Of a stretch of 64,000 nucleotides of DNA, positions 58,371 to 64,000 are shown in pieces. Source of the stretch: Arthrobacter bussei (GTDB lineage: Bacteria; Actinomycetota; Actinomycetes; Actinomycetales; Micrococcaceae). Positions within the stretch are counted from its first letter, which is position 1. Every line of letters starts with the position of its first letter. The notes under the pieces are model-generated. The model did not search any database. It saw only the letters and a list, made by a program, of their open reading frames with translations, and was not told where the DNA came from. The translations under genes were made by a program, and so were the position numbers. Location of the stretch: the NCBI RefSeq assembly GCF_009377195.2, contig NZ_VJXX01000001.1, forward strand, positions 1,364,001 to 1,428,000. The letters run 5' to 3'.

Positions 58371-59933
58371 ATGCTGAATGAGGACGTCGTGACGGAGAGC
58401 GGCTCGCTGCGCCTCGCCCAGGAGCGGGATCTCATCGCAGGGCTGGAGGCGGTGGAGATCAGCACCGACCTGCCGCAGGCGCTGATCGAGGCGGCCGCGA
58501 TCAAAGTGGCCGCGGAGGAGTTCGGCCGCACCGACGTCGCCCTGTGGGCCGAGGTCACGGCACTCGACGCCCTGACCCGGACCGAGGGCGCGCGCGACGC
58601 CCGGGCTCGCGCTGCGCACATCCTCGGCTGGGCGACCGAGCAGGGCGACACCCGGCTCGCCAGCCGCTGCCATGCCCTCCTCGCGATGACGGACCTCATG
58701 GCGGGCCTCTCGGGCACCGGCGCCGAGCACGCCACGACCGCCGTGACGCTTCTCGACGGGACCGAGCTGCCACGCCTCCGCGCGAAGCTGCTCACCCGGC
58801 AGGCGGTCGGGCTGTTCGCCGCGGGCTTGCCGCAGCACGGGTTCGACGTGACCCGGCGAGCCCTGGTGCTCGCGGAGCAGCTGCGCGACCACGAGCTGAA
58901 GGCCCAGCTCGCGTCCAATGCGTTCCACGCCGCCATGGACGAGGTGTTGCCGGAGGAGGCATCCCGGTGGAGCGAGATCCTCGACGAGGTGGTCGCCGCC
59001 GCACCGCACCTCGAGGGCGAGTTCAGTGACGTCCTCATCCGCGGTCACCTCGCCTCCGGTCGGCCGGAGGAGGCATCGGCGGTGCTCGAGCGGTACGGGA
59101 TGGACGTCACCCCGGGTTCCCAGCCCGAGCTCCGCGCGAGCCGGAAGCTCCTCCTCGCGCAGATCCATCACGGCCTCGGGGAGCTGGACCTCGCTGTCCG
59201 CGCCCTCGACGAGGCAGAGGCCCTCACGACCCTGCACGAACTCGAGGAGATCGCGGCGTCCGTCCTCGAGGAACGCGCCGCCGTCGCGGCGACGCAGGGT
59301 GATTTCATGCTCGCCTACGAACTCCACCGCGCGTTCCACAGCGCCTCCCGGACCCGCTGGCTCGAAGCCCGGCGCTCCCAGGTGGACCACCTCTTCGCGG
59401 CTCAGAACCTCACCGAGGCGATCGTCAGGGCGGAACAGGCAGAGGCCGCCGTCGCGATCGATCCCCTCACCAAGGTGCGGAACCGGCGCTGGGTCGAGGA
59501 CTCCCTGGCCGACGTCGTACGGTCATGGCAGACCGGTGGCGCCTGGACGGGCTCCCTGGCCATCGTGGACCTCGACCACTTCAAACAGGTCAACGACCGC
59601 TTCGGCCACGCTGCGGGGGACGACGTCCTCGTCTCGGTCGCCGAGTGCCTGCAGGAATGCCACGGCGTCCGGGACGTCGCGCGCATCGGTGGCGAGGAGT
59701 TCCTGCTGGTCCTCAAGCAGCATGCGGATCCGCAGGACGTGGCGGACGCCGTCCTGTCCGCCGTCCGCCACCTGCGATGGCCGCACATCCACCGTGGGCT
59801 CCACCTCACCGCGAGTCTCGGCTTCGCGGGCTGCGTCCCGGGCACGACGTCGTCCGCCCTCCTCCGGGAGGCGGACCTCAACCTCTACCGTGCCAAGCGC
59901 ACGGGACGGGACCGGGCGGTCGGACCCTGGTAG
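58371..59933 (+). CDS. Soluble GGDEF-domain diguanylate cyclase-like protein
   Basis: A 520-residue cytoplasmic protein. Residues 1-340 are alpha-helical pairs resembling tetratricopeptide units (AAHILGWATEQGDTRLASRCHALLAMTDL; LLTRQAVGLFAAGLPQHGFDVTRRALVLAEQL), followed by a coiled-coil-like linker. Residues about 365-520 are the GGDEF domain: DPLTKVRNRRWVEDSL, LAIVDLDHFKQVNDRFGHAAGDDVL and the active site ARIGGEEFLLVL. It should make cyclic di-GMP from two GTP. No RxxD inhibitory site stands at the expected place before GGEEF. No membrane segment or phosphodiesterase domain is present. Unknown partners may dock on the repeats. Confidence 0.92.
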   Translation: MLNEDVVTESGSLRLAQERDLIAGLEAVEISTDLPQALIEAAAIKVAAEEFGRTDVALWAEVTALDALTRTEGARDARARAAHILGWATEQGDTRLASRCHALLAMTDLMAGLSGTGAEHATTAVTLLDGTELPRLRAKLLTRQAVGLFAAGLPQHGFDVTRRALVLAEQLRDHELKAQLASNAFHAAMDEVLPEEASRWSEILDEVVAAAPHLEGEFSDVLIRGHLASGRPEEASAVLERYGMDVTPGSQPELRASRKLLLAQIHHGLGELDLAVRALDEAEALTTLHELEEIAASVLEERAAVAATQGDFMLAYELHRAFHSASRTRWLEARRSQVDHLFAAQNLTEAIVRAEQAEAAVAIDPLTKVRNRRWVEDSLADVVRSWQTGGAWTGSLAIVDLDHFKQVNDRFGHAAGDDVLVSVAECLQECHGVRDVARIGGEEFLLVLKQHADPQDVADAVLSAVRHLRWPHIHRGLHLTASLGFAGCVPGTTSSALLREADLNLYRAKRTGRDRAVGPW

Positions 59934-60012
59934 CTGCCCACGTGGAACCGGCCGGACGCGGGTCGCGCCGAGGCAGAGCGCCCCGTCGGAGCGGCCCCGT
60001 CCGGCGCCGGTA

Positions 60013-60777
60013 TCAGGGCCGGCGCGCCAGCCACGCCTCCAGTGACGCCCGCACGAATCCGGCGCCGCCCGGTCCTCCGTAGTTCGCGCCGAAGCGCGGG
60101 TCGGTGACGTACATCTCGGCGAGGCCGCGGAGATAGTCGGAGGACAACCGGCCCCTGTCATCGCGAGGGACGCCCGGCACGGACGAGAGCCAGGCGATGT
60201 GCCGCTCGGCCAGCCGGCCGGCCTCCGCGCTGCCCGCCGATACCCCCGCCGAGGCGGCATCCGTCCAGGCGGCGTTGAGATCTGCCACCTCGTCCTGGAA
60301 TGCTCGCCGTTCCTCCTCGCTCCTGCCCCGCCACCAGGAGTCGCCCTGCGCGTAGGCCTCCGCGCCCCATCGCTCCGTCACCTCCCGTTCGTGGCGGGTG
60401 TGGTCGAATCCGTCGAACATGGTCTCGGGCATGGGTTCTTCTCCTCGTTCGAGGGCCTCCACCGTGGTGAGGACCGCGTTGATCTGCTGGTCGAGCCGTT
60501 GCTGCTCGCTGCGGAGGTGATCGAGGTGTGCGCGCAGGGCCGACGCCGGGTTGCCGCCCGGCTCTTCGTCGACGATGTCGCGGATCGCCGGCAGGGACAG
60601 TCCCAGGGACCGCAGCAGCAGGATGCGCTGGAGCCGCAGCAGTGCAGCGGCGTCGTAGTACCGGTAGCCGTTCACCCCGATGCGCGTCGCCTCGAGCAGA
60701 CCCACCTCGCCGTAGTGGCGCAGCGTCCTGCTCGTGGTGCCCGCCAGCCGCGCGACGGCCGTGATGGGGTAGTCCAT
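60013..60777 (-). CDS. MerR family regulator with TipAS-like domain
   Basis: A 254-residue regulator. Residues 1-70 are the MerR head, YPITAVARLAGTTSRTLRHYGEVGLLEATRIGVNGYRYYDAAALLRLQRILLLRSLGL, then a long dimerisation coiled coil (LRAHLDHLRSEQQRLDQQINAVLTTVEAL), and residues about 120-254 form the all-helical TipAS antibiotic-binding fold (WGAEAYAQGDSWWRGRSEEER; YLRGLAEMYVTDPRFGANYGGPGGAGFVRASLEAWLAR). TipA-type proteins sense thiopeptides or other drugs and activate their own promoter. The promoter upstream has the MerR-typical 19-bp spacer. No transporter gene is adjacent. Confidence 0.92.
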   Translation of the reverse strand: MDYPITAVARLAGTTSRTLRHYGEVGLLEATRIGVNGYRYYDAAALLRLQRILLLRSLGLSLPAIRDIVDEEPGGNPASALRAHLDHLRSEQQRLDQQINAVLTTVEALERGEEPMPETMFDGFDHTRHEREVTERWGAEAYAQGDSWWRGRSEEERRAFQDEVADLNAAWTDAASAGVSAGSAEAGRLAERHIAWLSSVPGVPRDDRGRLSSDYLRGLAEMYVTDPRFGANYGGPGGAGFVRASLEAWLARRP

Positions 60778-60825
60778 GCCGCTCCTTCCTCGAGCATCCG
60801 GTGCTCAGGGGCGCCGGTGGGTACA

Positions 60826-60856
60826 ACGGTAGGAGTTGACGCAGCGGCAGGGTCAA
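60826..60856 (-). promoter_or_regulatory. MerR-type promoter with 19-bp spacer and dyad
   Basis: On the minus strand TTGACC (plus 60851-60856) and TACCGT (60826-60831) are 19 bases apart, the long spacer that MerR proteins untwist. TTGAC (60836-60840) and GTCAA (60852-60856) are inverted repeats around 11 bases within this spacer. It lies about 50 bases before the merR start, so autoactivation is likely. Confidence 0.65.
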
Positions 60857-60933
60857 ACGAGGCGTGTCCCCCGTGAGTCACTCTCCCGGACGGTATACGG
60901 TCGAGGACAGCGAAGTTCCGTCGAGGGAGTCAG

Positions 60934-61899
60934 ATGCGCTCGAGCCGAGCGGACAGGTCAGCCGAGGCCACCGTACCTGCGCAGTGGGTGAGGATCGGAC
61001 TGCTCAGGAGCTTCCTGGTCCTGATGGTCCCCGTCCTTGCACTGAGCACCACGAGTTACCTGCTGTGGCGGGCCATCGCACAGTCGACGCCGGAGACCTT
61101 CCCGGACATCCAGTTCTGGTTCTACTTCTTCGATGTGGGCCGCGAGATCAACGTGCCCACCTGGTTCAGTGCAGGCCTGTGGATCGGTGTCGGTCTCATC
61201 ACCGGCTACTTCGCCCGGCGTGCGGCGCGGTTCCGGGTGTCCTGGGGCTTCTTCGCCTTCCTCGCCTTCTTCCTGTCCCTCGACGAGACGCTGGAACTGC
61301 ACGAGAGGCTCGACGGCATCGGCAACGAGCTCGCCCGGTACGTGCCGATCACCCTCGGGTTCACGTGGGTGCTTCCCGGGGTCCTGATCGCCGCCGTGCT
61401 CTGCGCCTTCCTGCTCAGGCTGGTGGTCTCGCTGCCGAGACGTGCGATGATCGGTCTCCTCGCGTCGGGCGTGGTCTTCGTCAGCGGCTCGGTGGGCGCG
61501 GAGACGCTCTCGGGGATGACCCTCATCAACGAGGGTCAGGCGCCGTCGTTCTTCGTCCTGACGCTGGTCGAGGAGACGCTCGAGATGACCGGGCTGGCCC
61601 TGTGCGTCGCATCCCTCCTGCACCTCCTCCAGCACCGCCGCGTCGAGGACGGGATCGCCTACCGGGTGGCCGGCGGTGCTGCCGCACCGCACCGGACCCG
61701 GCCCGGACGCACGGGGACCATGACGGAGACCACGTCGGAGACGATGGTGGACACCATGCAGGACGACGTCGGGTCGACGGCGTCCCGAACCGCCCATCCC
61801 GCAGGTGCTCCGCACCTGGCCGCGCCTGGACGGTCCGCCGCGGCCGGCACCGCCCCGACATCCGCCACACCGGATCCGAGCGAGTCGCCCGCACCCTGA
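60934..61899 (+). CDS. Multi-pass membrane protein with conserved acidic motifs, function unknown
   Basis: A 321-residue protein with about six membrane segments (residues 20-45, 72-93, 103-116, 137-163, 173-192, 205-230) and a long Thr/Ala/Pro-rich, presumably disordered tail from 250. At the membrane ends lie FFLSLDETLELHERLDGIGNELARY and VLTLVEETLEMTGLALCVASLLHLL, with VGAETLS between. The clustered D/E/H residues in two helices look like a site for metal or protons, but I do not recognise a named family. GGGAG five bases before the ATG supports the start. Divergent from merR, 156 bases away; it could be its target. Nothing more can be said. Confidence 0.7.
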   Translation: MRSSRADRSAEATVPAQWVRIGLLRSFLVLMVPVLALSTTSYLLWRAIAQSTPETFPDIQFWFYFFDVGREINVPTWFSAGLWIGVGLITGYFARRAARFRVSWGFFAFLAFFLSLDETLELHERLDGIGNELARYVPITLGFTWVLPGVLIAAVLCAFLLRLVVSLPRRAMIGLLASGVVFVSGSVGAETLSGMTLINEGQAPSFFVLTLVEETLEMTGLALCVASLLHLLQHRRVEDGIAYRVAGGAAAPHRTRPGRTGTMTETTSETMVDTMQDDVGSTASRTAHPAGAPHLAAPGRSAAAGTAPTSATPDPSESPAP

Positions 61900-62006
61900 C
61901 CAGCGGTGTCCCGACGATGGGCGTGCCCCGGTCATCCACCGTCCGGAGCCATCAGGTGTCCCGCAAGGGCCTCAGCCCGACGGAACAGCAGTGCCCTGCG
62001 GGACCG

Positions 62007-62270
62007 TCAGCTGTACCAGAACCACTGGGGCGGGCGCCACGACGTCGGCACCGTATGGGCGTTGAACGTACCGCATTCGGAGCAGCTGTAGCTGGCACTC
62101 GCCGGAAGCAGGTCCGTGGAGTGTTCCGCCTGCCGAGCAGGCACGAACTCCTCGAACATCAGGTAGTCGTCGGTGTTGCACCGGGGGCAGGAGGGTGATT
62201 CGCCCGTGTCGAGGAGAGGAGAGGTGGGACCGCTGGTGCGCGTGCTCCGCCCGTGATCGATGGTTGTCAT
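62007..62270 (-). CDS. Small zinc-ribbon-like protein
   Basis: An 87-residue protein from the ATG at 62270, with AAAGGTGA before it; a GTG three codons upstream is less likely. Two CxxC knuckles, SCPRCNTDDYLMFEEF and YSCSECGTFNAHTVP, are 40 residues apart, as in a zinc ribbon, and the end WRPPQWFWYS is aromatic. I know no named family, but it resembles short actinobacterial proteins of unknown function. The region upstream (62271-62345) is AT-rich compared with the rest of the window, which suits a strong promoter. Confidence 0.65.
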   Translation of the reverse strand: MTTIDHGRSTRTSGPTSPLLDTGESPSCPRCNTDDYLMFEEFVPARQAEHSTDLLPASASYSCSECGTFNAHTVPTSWRPPQWFWYS

Positions 62271-62419
62271 GAGATTCACCTTTTTCGTCTTGCCTCCGAC
62301 GCTGGAAACAAGTAGTAAGGGTACTTATACCTAGAATATAGACTCCCGCTCCGCGTTGCGGAAGCAGGTATTCCGCAGCGCCGGGGCGGGGTCCGGGTGC
62401 CGCGACGCCGGCTGGCACA

Positions 62420-62845
62420 ATGAGCTCCATGACTTCCAGGGCCCCGAGATCATCACCCGCCCTCTCCCCGGAACTGGCGGGGCCGCTCCGCCGGGCCCTT
62501 CACGCGAGCCGCGACGTCACCGTCTTCGTGGACGGCACCGCGCACCGCCTTCCCGCGGAAGCTCACGCTGCCGTCGTCGACCTCCTCACCCGCCTGTCCG
62601 ACGGCGACGCCGTGCAGGTGACGTCCGTCGCCGAATTACTCACCACGTCGCAGGCGGCGGAGCTCGCCGGGATCTCGCACAGCTATCTCCGGAAGCTCAC
62701 GGATGCGGGAACCCTCCCGGTCGAGTACCGGGGCTCGCACCGTCGCCTCCGCAGGGCAGACGTCGAGGAGTGGCTCCGTGGCCAGCTCGAGCGCAGGGAT
62801 CCGGTCGGGGCGCCGCACGGGCCGGACGCGGCCGAGTCCCGCTGA
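62420..62845 (+). CDS. Excisionase-like helix-turn-helix protein
   Basis: A 141-residue protein. Residues about 15-75 form an N-terminal domain (LAGPLRRALHASRDVTVFVDGTAHRLPAEAHAAVVDLLTRLSDGDAVQV), and residues 80-125 a MerR/excisionase-type HTH (LLTTSQAAELAGISHSYLRKLTDAGTLPVEYRGSHRRLRRADVEEWL). This arrangement is that of antitoxins found with PIN-domain ribonucleases in actinobacteria; no toxin gene follows, the next gene being an oppositely oriented PucR regulator. Hence an orphan antitoxin or ordinary regulator. The ATG at 62429 is an alternative start. Confidence 0.8.
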   Translation: MSSMTSRAPRSSPALSPELAGPLRRALHASRDVTVFVDGTAHRLPAEAHAAVVDLLTRLSDGDAVQVTSVAELLTTSQAAELAGISHSYLRKLTDAGTLPVEYRGSHRRLRRADVEEWLRGQLERRDPVGAPHGPDAAESR

Positions 62846-62874
62846 CAACCGTGCGCAGCACGGACAGCACCCGG

Positions 62875-64000
62875 TCAGTCGCGCTCGAAGCGGGGCCGTG
62901 ACCGCCAGCGCTGGGCCTTGAGTGCCAGGTGCAGTTCGAGGCGCACCAGCCCCGCCAGCGGATCGACGCCGATGATGGAGCGGATGCGCGCCAGCCTGTT
63001 GTAGACACTGCTGCGGTGGAGATGGAGCTGGGCTGCGACGTCCTGCACCGACCCGTTCTTGTCGTAGAGCAGTTCGAGGACCGGAAGGAGTTCCTCCACG
63101 CGGTCGGCCTCGCTCAGCTCCCCGAAGTGGACGCTGCCGTGCGTGGGCGCCTGCCAGCCGGCGGCGCCGAGGAACTGGTAGGCGCCGATGTCCGCATAGG
63201 CGCACGCCTCGCCGAGCTGCGGATCCACTGCGGCGGCCTGGACGGCATGCTGCGCCTGCAGCATGGCCTCCATCAGGTCCCGTGGATCGTCAGCGGGCTC
63301 GCTCAACCCGAGGATGAACCGGCCGGCCGAGCGGCCTGCGCGCTTCTCCACCTCGCGCGTGTACCTGCCCAGCACCTGCGTGAGCGCCGTGCGGCCCACG
63401 TCCGCCGCGCACAGGAGGACCGAGACGTCCGGGGAACCGGCGCTGAAGAGGACCGGTGCGACGCCGACCGTCGCCTGCAGCGCGAGGGTGCGCTGCAGCA
63501 GCGCGGCCTCGTTCGGGTCGGCCCCCTCCCTCGGTGCGGTCGGATGGGGCACCTCGAACACCATGGCGATGCGCCAGGGGCCGTGGCCACCGAGCTCCCG
63601 CCAGCCCCGCAGCTCCTCGACGGCGGTGGCGACGCCGCGGCAGGCCGCCAGGAACGTCGCTTCACGCCGGGTCCGGCGCTCGGAGGACGCCGTGTCGGTC
63701 TCGAGGAGCAGTTCGGCCAGCCGGTCGATGGTCGGCCGGACGGCCGGGAGCGCGGCCAGGATCCCGGCGGCAGGATCATCGCTCGACTGCTGCTGCACCC
63801 ACAGGTAGCCGACCCGGAAACCCCGGACGAGGAGGGGGACGCAGACACGCCCGAGCATCCCGAGATCCTCGTTCGCCGGAACGGCGACGGCGCGCACCGC
63901 ATGGGTGATGCCGTGCCGCTGCTGCCACTCGCTGACGTCGGCGGGAACCCGTTTGCTGAGGAGGAAGTTGACCCGGACGCGGTCGGCCGAGGTCTGGTGG
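62875..64000 (-). CDS. PucR-type transcriptional regulator, N-terminus outside window
   Basis: At least 375 residues; the frame is open to the right edge and no start lies in the family position, so the beginning is beyond the window. The visible part has a GAF-like stretch (GMLGRVCVPLLVRGFRVGYLWVQQQ), a GGDEF-related middle (RFILGLSEPADDPRDLMEAMLQAQHAVQAA) and the PucR C-terminal HTH (VEELLPVLELLYDKNGSVQDVAAQLHLHRSSVYNRLARIRSIIGVDPL). Such regulators are activators of nitrogen-compound, amino acid or polyphenol catabolic genes. The target genes probably lie outside the window. Confidence 0.88.
   Translation of the reverse strand, partial: HQTSADRVRVNFLLSKRVPADVSEWQQRHGITHAVRAVAVPANEDLGMLGRVCVPLLVRGFRVGYLWVQQQSSDDPAAGILAALPAVRPTIDRLAELLLETDTASSERRTRREATFLAACRGVATAVEELRGWRELGGHGPWRIAMVFEVPHPTAPREGADPNEAALLQRTLALQATVGVAPVLFSAGSPDVSVLLCAADVGRTALTQVLGRYTREVEKRAGRSAGRFILGLSEPADDPRDLMEAMLQAQHAVQAAAVDPQLGEACAYADIGAYQFLGAAGWQAPTHGSVHFGELSEADRVEELLPVLELLYDKNGSVQDVAAQLHLHRSSVYNRLARIRSIIGVDPLAGLVRLELHLALKAQRWRSRPRFERD

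Overview
The window is very GC-rich, densely packed DNA with short Shine-Dalgarno sites, frequent ATGA start/stop overlaps and typically actinobacterial families (PucR, DUF1206, TipA-type MerR, lipoprotein binding proteins). The homoprotocatechuate dioxygenase (16868-17941) matches, as far as I remember it, the structurally studied Brevibacterium fuscum enzyme almost residue for residue. I therefore infer a free-living, probably soil Actinomycetota of the Arthrobacter/Micrococcaceae type; genus is not provable from this window.

Region 1 (1-7254) is mixed housekeeping and accessory DNA: the start of an FtsX-like permease with its ATPase, a zinc-ribbon protein, a CitE-like lyase divergent from a ThDP-dependent decarboxylase/synthase-like enzyme, an NTF2-like protein divergent from a MarR regulator over two palindromes, a VOC protein and a CGNR zinc-finger protein. 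Region 2 (7273-19520) is for aromatic acids: a phenylacetate-CoA ligase with an MHS-type transporter behind a PaaR-like palindrome; an IclR regulator with a MobA-like flavin hydroxylase behind a perfect IclR-type operator; and, divergently, a homoprotocatechuate meta-cleavage operon (FAH-RraA fusion, GntR regulator, hpaE, hpaD, hpaH, hpaI) with two GntR-type operator half-palindromes 22 bp apart.

Region 3 (19587-36897) starts with a DUF808 membrane protein and a 520-base non-coding stretch of hairpins. It continues with a four-gene sugar/inositol-type operon (two Gfo/Idh/MocA oxidoreductases, ThuA, and a TIM-barrel isomerase that has lost its middle), an RHH-YfbU protein, and an arabinoxylan oligosaccharide system: ABC transporter, GH3, GH10, GH51 and a divergent LacI regulator, followed by an SDR protein. 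Much of 24.7-36.9 kb is visibly less GC-rich than its surroundings, suggesting acquired DNA.

Region 4 (37143-43519) holds a cupin protein, a MarR regulator divergent from an NmrA-type and a quinone-oxidoreductase-type protein, and a beta-phosphoglucomutase plus GH65 phosphorylase pair that would turn an alpha-glucobiose into glucose and glucose 6-phosphate. Region 5 (43690-56767) is a complete L-rhamnose system. The minus-strand operon encodes ABC ATPase, two permeases, binding protein, an extra fucose/arabinose-isomerase-like protein and rhamnose mutarotase. The plus-strand operon encodes rhamnose isomerase, a rhamnulose-phosphate aldolase/lactaldehyde dehydrogenase fusion and rhamnulokinase. 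A LacI regulator lies between them, and the same 12-bp operator stands at both promoters.

Region 6 (56910-64000) returns to mixed genes: DUF2256/DUF3253, DUF1206, a soluble GGDEF protein, a TipA-like MerR regulator with a 19-bp-spacer promoter, an acidic-motif membrane protein, a small zinc-ribbon-like protein, an excisionase-like HTH protein and a PucR-type regulator cut by the window edge. I saw no rRNA, tRNA, CRISPR array, transposase or prophage genes.
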